The notes beneath the pieces were generated by a model. The model made no database searches, had not been told where the DNA came from, and worked only from the letters and a program-made list of their open reading frames with translations. From contig CM034536.1 in NCBI GenBank assembly GCA_020002185.1, positions 15,727,614-15,791,613 on the forward strand: a stretch of 64,000 nucleotides of DNA. Direction: 5' to 3'. The position numbers and the translations under genes are program-made. Shown here one piece after another: positions 54,826 through 64,000 of this stretch; within the stretch, counting starts at the first letter, position 1, and every line of letters starts with the position of its first letter. The stretch is from Paraescarpia echinospica (taxonomy: Eukaryota; Annelida; Polychaeta; Sabellida; Siboglinidae).

Positions 54826-57800
54826 TGAGTTAATTATCCAGATTATACCGGACCACCGTATTTACGACAGATTTATATAAAGCTAGGGCTTGGTGTAGTA
54901 GGCTTGTGTAGCATTCCTGTAACAAACCGTGTCTGGTTTTACATCTGGACATCTTGCGTCCTGCTGGTCCATTCATTGTAGCAATCCGACAACTAAATAG
55001 GCCATACCTGGCCACGTTGTGTTAGTGATAGGCCATGTTGCCAGATAGTCTATGAATTGCAATTTTCAGCCGTTTATATTTTCACAACATGCGGGTCAAA
55101 TACTAACACTGAGAAGGCCAAACAAACGACACACCAACTGTGGATCTCCACACAGCCATTTAATATGTAAAACGACAACGCTATTGAGACCATTCGGCCA
55201 CAGACCCTCTGCAAAGTAGAAAGGTAACACACCTCACAAGAACACCACGACCAGTTGTTCAAAGCTATACTCGGTAGAATGCCAGCTGGAATTGGTATGC
55301 TAAGATATTGCATGCTACCCGATTGAGAAGCCGAACTGGAGACGTGGCACAAGAGATGTGCTTCAAGCCCGAGGTTGCATATATCTACTACACACACGAG
55401 CAGTGTCGGTGTACTGTCGGGAGCGATCATATATATACAAAAGGGAAAAACTTGTGTGTGCGTGTGAGTGTGCGTGTGCGTGTGCGTGTGCGTGTGATTT
55501 TTGTGTGTGCGATCGATCGGAAAGAGGATTCGCGTTGGAAAGATAACACCCACTGCTTGCAACGGAATGAAGACATCACAGACAGTGACAGAGGTGTTTT
55601 GTATTTTGGTTATTCAACTGTTCACCTTCGTCGACTCTTCGAAAATGTGGAACCCAAACCACCATTTTATGTTTCAACAATGAAGGCTTTTTATCGGTCT
55701 ATTGGTAAACTGTGACCTACAACACAACCTAGGCGCATTCGAAGGGCTTATTTATAAACGTTTTATTAACATCGACTATCGGCTGTAAACAAAGTATTTT
55801 AAACAAATATTTTTATTGCATTTTCACGTGAAACGATGGTAAGTATCTTTGTTAGACTCTTCGTTTTCTTATTCCCGTTTGAGGTACCTCGCGACGTGTT
55901 TTCGATGACACCTTTTGCTATGAGTTTTGATCAGAATTTACTCTCGACCTACGCCGTGAAAACCGGCAACTGGTTCAACAGGTAAACGTGTTAATTCTCG
56001 CAGCGGCTGAATTTACACGGGCAATGCAGGTAGCCGAGCGACAAACAGAGCCTAATAACGGAGTCGTAACGCATAATGTATGGTAATGCGCACTCAACAC
56101 CACAGCACGCAGAAACGCTTAGACCACATCAAAGACAGCGCCTCTGAATGGTCAGCGGCCGCAACGGGCCGGCAAATTACGTTATTGGTGTATAGTTTCG
56201 TTGACGCTATTATGATACAACCTAAATCGTGTGTTGTGGCCAATTCTGCGTATATGGTGTGTCGTATTACAATGGTCGACGCATTTTTCCACAACGAAGA
56301 TGGTTATAATCGTTGTGCCTTACCACAAGGCAAACACATTGTGGTAATACGGTTGTTACCGGTTCATGTCAAAACGCAGCAACTAAAGGATCGATTAAAT
56401 GTTTAGAGTAAGATAATATTGCAGATGCAACAAACCGACCTTACCGTAATTAAAGGCTCTGTTAGTAAATGAAAAGGTAAAGCATACCGTTTACGGATAG
56501 GTTGATGCGAGCGATGCAGGTCCATCAAGGATTAACATGTCAAAGATATTATAAGGTTTATGAAAAGGTATTGAAGAAACACTATAGCTGTCGTGAAGAA
56601 TGCTGAAATAACAATAACCATGTTTAATAAGTGACACGCTATTGTCGTTGTCCTGCTATATTCGGCGATTTAATGGTCGCATACACACGCCGACAAAGCA
56701 GAACATCACACCACGGCAACAAAACCTCGGTCGATTGATTGAAATGCGTTCGCACTCTTGACGAATGATGCACGCTTTGATGAACCTGAGATTACAGGTG
56801 TTGCATTTCACTGCCGGACTAGGCTGGCGTCATTATGGCACACGATGAGATGTAATTTTCCCTTTAGCAAGACAGATGGGTGCCCCCTACAACTTTGCAG
56901 GAGTCGTGCCGGAGGGCAGAGACCACTGTTAGCTTTCCTACATCATATCATTGATATGCTGATCAAAATGTGGTCAAAATCACATATCTCCAGCTTTTTA
57001 AGACGCACCCATGCTTAGTGTCTATTGATATTTACCAAAAATATCCATATTTTTCTGCACGTCGACGTGTTATGTGAAAACAAATCGCAAAAATCACTCT
57101 GTCAACTACGCTCTTCCAAATACACGACATTTCACTGCCAACACATTCTACCATTGAACCTGCCTGGCCATTGCATTCAGTTCACATATTTTTTGTTTCT
57201 CAAAATTTAAAATATCACCATTTTCTATGTATCATATTTTTTTTTACACAGCAGGAAGGTTAACTGTGGTCTCACCCCCGGGTTCTATGAGGTGGAAAGA
57301 AACAGCCTACTCTGCGGCCAGCGCCTAGTTGACTTGTCGCCATGGCTTGGCGTCAAGCGCAGACAGGAACTCCGTTCCTCGACAATTTAATATCGGGTTA
57401 AGTGCCATAAAACTGCGCCGAATTGGTCCTGGTGCCACCTAGCGCCGCTGGCAACTGTCTTCGTGCACTGCCGTCTCTTCGAGACAAGCAATCCAAATTT
57501 ATTCCTGATCCTGGCTTTTGTGCTGCTCAAGTGCCCATTGACATGGGGTAGAGCGAGTACATGAGGGTGTTTGTACGGCGATCTGTTTCGCATGGATGAT
57601 TTGTCGCTGATCCTATGCATGATTAGAAAATGTCGACGAAATGTCACTGGACCGAATATATATCCCATGGTCTAACAATATGCCCCCATCCAAACATATA
57701 CCCGGGTATATTCTGGGAGGCTATATATACATAACAGTTGTCCACAATTCCATGCATGATATTTTAATTTCAGTAGTAACGTTTGTTTTTGTATTATATT

Positions 57801-58800
57801 GAAAGTTGTTTTTCGAAAATGGAAGTAAATTGTGTATATAAAAGATACATGATTATTATACGCACAGCACTCCTCCTTTAATTTACTTTTCTTTCGTTGT
57901 TATTGAGCATGAACAAAGTGAGTCTGCTACATAGACAATGTAGGCATTGCGTGCACGTTGAGGGGTGAAAGACAGGTTACATAGTCTGGGAGGAGGGGGT
58001 AGGCTCACTCCAAAATGCAACCAGGGAATATATTTTTGTACATCCCAAAATATGCACAAGTAGGCTCTAAACATGCAGGTATTTAATCTTGGCGAGAGTC
58101 GATTGTCAGACATGCGACGGAGCTGCAACGGAAGGAAGTCTGATTTAATCGCGGTATCAGTTTGTTGATCTCATTAAATCAATTACCGTTACACCAGGTA
58201 ACAACAATCATGATCGCGACTGGTGTCAGATCTGATGATACGCCTATCGCGACTTCATCTGGATAGTCGATACAGCAACTTGTTAACAGTTATTGCGATA
58301 TAATCGAAGATCGATCTCCCGTTGTACCTTCGACCGGAAGACGCGAAGTGGCGTCCGCACAGTTTCCGGCTCGTGGGAAACAGGGCAACCGCTCGCCGCG
58401 TGTTTCGATCCTGTCTGTATTTGTATTATGACTGGCAAAATGTCCTATGGCACATCACCGCGTTAAATAGATTGGCATACAATTTTCTTTGTAGTAATAA
58501 TGCACTAATATTATTTTGTTTTTTATTTTAGAAATTAACATGAAGGTAGTTACTACAACGGCAATTATTTATGTTTTAGATACTCCCGTCCTGTGTGTAA
58601 CGTAGGCCTAAACGTTTATTTTTATACAACACATTGTTAGATGTTCCACCGTTGATTGAATGTTTAGGATGTACAGTTGTCTATATTATTTGTTAAGTTG
58701 TTGTGTCTTTGAGAAAATAAATATTTATATATGTATATGTCCCTGCCCGTGTTCCTGTTTTAGCAGCAGTGGCTTCATATATATATAATTATTGATGTTA
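54826..58800. other. intergenic region with higher CpG content
   Basis: No gene is supported. It holds a GTGTGC-rich microsatellite at about 55455-55500 and an ATG directly followed by a consensus donor (55836-55844). The longest frames (162 aa on minus, 135 aa on plus at 55.1-55.7 kb) overlap each other and cross the microsatellite. Confidence 0.5.
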
Positions 58801-58817
58801 ATATATTTCTTCTCCAG

Positions 58818-58901
58818 ACAATGCTTGCGTTTTTATTACGCCATCCGTTTACCTACACAGACAGAGGTGACATAAGGCCGGTACGTGACACACACACGCA
58901 A

Positions 58902-58949
<48 letters not shown>

Positions 58950-59332
58950 GCACGCACGCACTCACACGCACACGCACGCACACACACACACACACTCAAT
59001 CAAGAGAACCCAGGTTCGTATCCTGTGCTGCCGTGTTGAACCTTGGGCAAGTTCGTGCACTCGACGTTGCTCCAGTTCACTCAGTTGTGTGAATGAGTAC
59101 TTGGCTATAGACATTGGTGGATATATGTATATAATGTTTGCGTTTTTACTACGCCATCCGTTTACCTACACAGGCAGAGGTGACATAAGGCCTATACGTG
59201 ATACAAACACGCGTACGCGCACACACACACACGCACACACACACGCACTCACACAACACACGCACACATATGCGCGCGCCCTCGTGAAAACACACACACC
59301 CACAAACACATACACACACGCACGCACGCACG

Positions 59333-59363
<31 letters not shown>

Positions 59364-59590
59364 ACACTCAATCAAGAGAACCCGGGTTCATATCCTATGC
59401 TGTCGTGTCGAACCTTGGGCAAGTTCGTTCACTCGACGTTGCTCCAGTTCACTCAGCTGTGTGAATGAGTACTTGGCTATAGACATTGGTGGACATATCA
59501 ATAGTCTTCGCGCATTAATTGCAGCGTGGCTGCATGCTTGCCAGAGATGTGGAGATTGTGTTCGATTGAACAGGTCTGCCAGGAAGTAAA
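58818..59590 (+). repeat. tandemly duplicated segment with SINE pieces and (CA)n
   Basis: Two copies (about 58818-59130 and 59131-59490) share 'acgccatccgtttacctaca', 'gaggtgacataagg', a CA-rich tract, then a SINE piece starting just before box B (GGTTCGTATCC / GGTTCATATCC). The second copy continues into the SINE body (to about 59590). In both, the box A part of the SINE head is replaced by the microsatellite. Confidence 0.85.
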
Positions 59591-60368
59591 ATGTTAAGCT
59601 GGAGCTCAGCGACCAAACTGGTTGACACAATATCCGATGTACTGGGACGTCTGCCCAGCCAATGCTCAGTGTACGAGGACCAAGATTTTGAACTCAACTC
59701 GTGCTGCTATCAGTATTCCCTGCAGCCGTTGTATTTACTTCAGAGTTCATGGGAAGTCGGTGGAGCAACGCGCTGCCAACATCGAGTCTGCTGGTGATAA
59801 ATGCATGTACTAATTATTCTGTCGCACCAGCGGTTATGTAATGCCTAGTCCTTGAAATGTAGATTTCAGACCGGCACACAGCCATTAAATGGAACTACGT
59901 CGTCAACATGGCATCAACATACGGAAAGCCATACAACATCAGCGTACGTGCGTGTGTGCCTCGATTTGCTCCAGTTGTTAGGCGGAACTGAACACGATGA
60001 ATTCAGTTTTTCGTCATTCAGTTTTAAGAAGTTGGACGACACGAGGACAATTTATTCAGTATATATATATATATATTCGCATCGTCTTGTCATCCTTCGC
60101 CGCATTTCTACCTATAAACGCTCATCATTAGTAACCACCAAAGTCACCCGCGTGCTTAATCTCCTTCACCTCCAACCCCTCTTTCTGGTGTCCAACCGCA
60201 CGATGTTTATCCACACTAATGTTCAGCCCATGCTTCTAGAACACCTCATTTCCGTTCCACTCTCGCAGCGCTTCTCGTGTACTTCATGTGTGTTCTCCGC
60301 TAATAGGTCAATATCGGCAGACATGTCCAAAAACCGTGCGGGCCAACCGGGACTGTGACTTGTGCTAG
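59591..60368. other. unassigned DNA between repeats
   Basis: Several 60-170 aa frames with no recognisable motif. A short (TA)n run lies at about 60058-60076. Nothing here can be called a gene. Confidence 0.45.
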
Positions 60369-61930
60369 TTGCGGGCCAGACATAAGATTCACGGGCCCCC
60401 GATCCCCGTGCCTGCAGTTATGTCGATGCTGATCACATATCAAGAAATCGGAGAGGCCATCAGACAGACCAAAAGAAACAGAGCACTGGGAGAGGACATG
60501 GTTACAATTGACATGCTGAAGGCAAACACCCGCCTTAGTGCGAATACACTCATTGAACTGTTCAACAGTATGTGGGAAGAAAAGAGAGTGCCAGAGGCGA
60601 GGATGAAGGGAGTCATTATGAAACTGCCCAGAAAAGGAGACGCACGGAGAATACGGCAACTGGAGAGTTATAACACGTTTGCTATGCAGAGTTCTTCTGC
60701 AACGAATCAAGAAAAGCAAGGCGCCGAGCAATGACTCCAGGAGGAACAGGCAGGCTTCAGAAGTGCGAGATCGTGTACAGTCCAGATCTTTATCAAACAT
60801 AGTTGAGCTGTTATTGGAGTGGAATTCGCCGCTTTATAATATATTATATTGACTTTGAAAAGATCTTCGACATCACCCGCCATACAGCCCTCGGGGGGTT
60901 ATTACAGGCATACGGCTTCCTACCAAAAGTGATCGACATCATGAAGGTCGTGTAGGCAGACAATCAGTGTTGCGCGAAGCATGGTGAACAGCAGAGTGGG
61001 TGGTGTCATGTGAGAACTGTTGTAAGGCAAAGATGTGTTGTCGCTAGTCATTCTAGTCGTCATTGACTGGGTGATGAGGAAAGCCACCAGTGACCGACCA
61101 AGACGACTCATATGGGGACTAACGGGACGACTCGAAGACACAGATTTTGCGGATGATATTGGCCTCCTGTCACACACTAAAAAAAAATACATCCAAGAAA
61201 AGGCAGACAAAGTAGACAGCATAGCAAGAACAGTTGGTCTAAACATAACTCCAACCAAGTCCAAACCAATGAAGCTAAAGATACACAGCACAAGCAATTT
61301 TAAGACACTTTTGTGATGAAACTGCTAAAGGAGGTAAATGACTCCAAGTACCTTGGCAGCGTCATACCACAACATAAAAAAATTAATCTCTACAAATATC
61401 GGTATGACAGCACAAATCTTCTACAGACTCACAAACATTTGCAGATCGACTACCTTGCACATCAAGACAAAGTTGACCATATATATATATATATATATAC
61501 AGATCCACCGTCCGCTCAGTACTACTATAATGATATGCATCACAAATACGAAGCACCAACAAGACGATTGGGAGCCGACTCGCAGGTTTTGAAGAATGGT
61601 GTCTCAAACGAATCTTGAGAATACGTTAAGAGCAGTATGTAACAAACAAGAACATCTCGGAACGCACCGACATACACCATATCGTCAATTAAGTGAAATG
61701 AAGAAGGTGGAGGTTGCTTGGTCATGTTCTCCACATGGACAGAACCAACCAACACCATGCCGCTGTAAAATGGACACCGCCAGTACAATAGAAAACAGGC
61801 AGACCACTGTGTACGTGGAGAAAAACCATAGAAGAACAAATGAAGCTGGCCGGGAAATAAACCGCCCACGATCGTTCTGACTGGAAGAAATTTGTTGAAG
61901 CCTTATCCCAGTGGCACCGCAGAGGTTACA
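60369..61930 (+). pseudogene. LINE reverse transcriptase remnant (FADD type)
   Basis: Broken non-LTR retrotransposon ORF2. In order: EIGEAIRQTKRNRALGED (fingers), MKGVIMKLPRKGD, QEEQAGFRSARSC (after a TGA), YIDFEKIFD (shifted frame), VVIDWVMRKATS, DTDFADDIGLLSHT with the catalytic FADD (about 61140-61175), VGLNITPTKSK, SKYLGS, and a C-terminal CTWRKTIEEQMKLAG / SDWKKFVEAL motif near 61810-61900. There are multiple frameshifts and stops, so it is inactive. The upstream endonuclease part is not recognised here, so the copy is 5' truncated. Confidence 0.88.
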
Positions 61931-62848
61931 TGAGAACAATAATCCCTCCCAGCATCCTACTTAGTTGCAATTTAGGTGCTGCGACTGCTTTATATCGTGG
62001 TTATCACCACAATCTCCAATAGTACCCCCGTAAAAAACTTCAACGTTACATACCTACATCGAACCGCGAAAAATCCACACCCCACCCCGACTGTCTGCCG
62101 ATGTGATGTCCTACAGCAGCGAATACGAAGTGCGGATGCTTCCGTCCCGGCCTGCTCAATCCTCTCCCCCCGGTATTCACAATGTCCCGACGCATACGAG
62201 TATAGACTATTAGTAAATTGAGAAGTAACGAGTAGGCCTACGTGTAGTTTGCATGCAGCAAAGTTTCTTGCTAAAATTAGTTGCATCGCGCTACTCGATG
62301 GGTAGGCCTAAGACGCAGGTACGGAATAAACACACCATTAATCCAGCTGACATTTGAGATGGGTTTCTAATGCAAATGAACCAATTCGACATTCCTCGGC
62401 ACTTTGGCCTAGTCAATGAAAGTCGCGCACAGTGACACTTGTCTCGCGAATGTTAGCATCGTTTCGACGTTAGCGTGGCGATGTGTTTATTTGCGGCGAA
62501 TAGTAATAGCGCCATTCTAGTTCGATTGCTTCCGTTAATGCGACAGTCGCCATCAGCGTCATACCTAAACTATGTGGCAACACACAATGACATCATAGTT
62601 ATAGGCAGCCCGTGTCAGGAAATAGTTGTGAAGCACACGGAATTAGTAAGCTATTATTGTGTGTGACTAAGTATTTTCTCCATCACTGTTTTTACACTAC
62701 TGTCTCCATCAACCGTCTCCACGCCCCTCCTATATAAACGTTTAGTGTCTACCCTGTCATGTTTATTCCCGTCATCGCCTAGACCTGTATACTGTTATGA
62801 CATAAGACGAACTTTCCCTTTCTGCGAACGTTCGAGATAAGAGTGTCT
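61931..62848. other. unassigned DNA
   Basis: No gene, RNA or repeat family recognised. The frames of 60-98 aa are overlapping and unsupported. Confidence 0.45.
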
Positions 62849-62864
62849 CAGGCATCGGAACGTG

Positions 62865-63170
62865 GTGAATATTGGGGGGGGGGGGGCGGGGGCGAGACTA
62901 TCCAAACACTTTCAATTGCACCCCTTGAGGCTAGCCAAAAACACATTGAGACTCTCCAAATTAAAAAAAACACTCCGTTTAGCACACACACCCCCCGTTC
63001 GCGCACGCCATAACCCCATCTTGAGGCTTTCCAAAAACCTCCACCCCCCTTTTGGCTCACCAAAAAACACACTGAGGCTATAAATATTGGGAGGGAGACT
63101 AATCCCCTCTCCAGCGCCCCGACCTCAAATATTGGAGGGGGCTCATTCCCACAAGCCCCCCCCCCGATTT
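62865..63170. repeat. GC-rich imperfect repeats
   Basis: A poly-G run (about 62873-62886) is followed by three imperfect copies of TTGAGGCT-NN-CCAAAAAC (about 62930, 63022, 63056) and two of AAATATTGG-GGG. Probably the non-coding end of a mobile element next to the LINE at 63.2 kb. Confidence 0.5.
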
Positions 63171-63194
63171 CGACGCCTAAATGTGTCTTTCTCA

Positions 63195-63835
63195 AATCAC
63201 CCATTCTACTGCATTCGCCACTGCTTTTATCCTCCTAGCTGCAAATGTCAGCCGCCATCCCCGCTTACCGCGCCACCCAAATATACAAAGCTGTCTCTTT
63301 GTGTTAGTTTCTTCCCCTCCATGCAGATATATTTCCAGGTCTTTGTTTTGCTGTCCAATGCATGGCACTCCATCTTCTCCTGACTTACTTTCAGTCGACG
63401 CCGATCATGTGTGCTGAACTGCCAGAATATATCGTCCCACTCTGCCGGTTTTCTTGGAGTTCGGTTTCCAGTCCGGCCGCTACCACTGCCAGATCATCTG
63501 CGTATAGTAGCTTCCTTAGATTATCCCTCTATTTCTACTTATCAGCTCCACCACTGCGATTAATAACAGTGGACTTTGTGCACTTCACTATCTCAAGCCA
63601 ACGTTCACACTGAGTTTTTCTGAAATTCCGGATCTGTAGACATACCACTTTACCAACTGTTTCTCCATACTTGTCTCTTCCAACATCCTGAGCCTGACCT
63701 CCGCCTCTGGGCCGGATCCCCACCATCTCATCGATGCCACTGCCATCTCTTGCGATACCGTGTCACATCCTTTCAATACGCTGTAAGTTAAACTTGAATG
63801 TGTAGGAACTAAGTGTAGGCAATAAGATAACATAT
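63195..63835 (-). pseudogene. second LINE reverse transcriptase remnant (YADD type)
   Basis: The minus strand reads KWYVYRSGISEKLSVNVGLR (palm entry, normally followed by QGS-LSP), then LLYADDLAVVAAGLETELQE with the catalytic YADD at 63504-63493. These lie in different frames and are separated by stops. The YADD box and sequence style differ from the FADD element on plus, so it belongs to another LINE clade. Only about 200 codons remain. Confidence 0.8.
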
Positions 63836-63884
63836 ATTATTAAGTAATCATAGGCGAATCAAGGGAGGCATGGGGGCACGTGAG

Positions 63885-64000
63885 CCCCTAGACACAGGGG
63901 TGGATCCAGAAAGAGAGTCATAGACGTGTCTGGGGGCCTGGGGGCACGTACTCCCTAGACCCTTAAAAATGTGCCCCCCTTCAGATTATAATAAGCTGAA
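63885..64000. repeat. possible end of a repeat running out of the window
   Basis: The start CAGGGGTGGATCCAG resembles the left end of the possible MITE at 54521 (CAGGGGTGGTTCCAG). It is followed by GGGGGCCTGGGGGCACG-type sequence. The other end is outside the window. Confidence 0.35.

Noticed and set aside
55074..55715. 162-codon minus and 135-codon plus frames
   Set aside because: They overlap each other and cross a GTGTGC microsatellite; no motif in either.
58821..59630. 234-codon plus frame rich in His and Thr
   Set aside because: It crosses two CA tracts and SINE pieces; the repeated VEPWASS-type peptide comes from the duplicated SINE.

Overview
The window looks like nuclear DNA from an invertebrate animal, most likely a lophotrochozoan and plausibly a mollusc. 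It is AT-rich, with GT-AG introns, tRNA-derived SINEs, MITEs, CA/GT microsatellites and decayed LINE and hAT elements. There are no operons, rRNA, tRNA genes or CRISPR arrays. The species cannot be named from sequence alone.

The left half (about 1.3 to 34.8 kb) is one gene on the minus strand. I could assemble it completely: 19 coding exons from the ATG at 34574 to the stop at 2299-2301. Every exon joins the next in frame at consensus splice sites, giving 3213 nt, or 1070 residues. It is the orthologue of vertebrate ABTB2 / ABTB3 (BTBD11). It has a Ser-rich N-terminus, a histone-fold-like region, four visible ankyrin repeats, and a C-terminal BTB/POZ domain with a helical tail. Its introns hold two short-unit minisatellites, a 67-bp tandem array that appears to derive from the end of exon 6, a 274-bp tandem duplication, and several SINE copies.

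From 34.8 to 44.9 kb I see mainly intergenic DNA with a Tigger-like MITE, SINEs and decayed sequence. A 3193-bp hAT-type DNA transposon lies at 44888-48080. It carries a two-exon transposase on the minus strand with a single in-frame TGA. Its terminal inverted repeats are flanked by a 5-bp direct repeat, and ACTAGT-rich subterminal blocks occur in direct orientation at both ends.

At 50.87-51.89 kb two phase-compatible exons on the minus strand suggest part of a second host gene that I do not recognise. The right end (53-64 kb) is repeat-rich. It holds two hAT-like MITEs, a duplicated SINE/(CA)n segment, and two different LINE reverse-transcriptase remnants, one with FADD on plus and one with YADD on minus. 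I found no convincing new biological system. The items most worth following up are the transposon end structure, the exon-derived and donor-adjacent tandem arrays in the ABTB gene, and the orphan two-exon gene.
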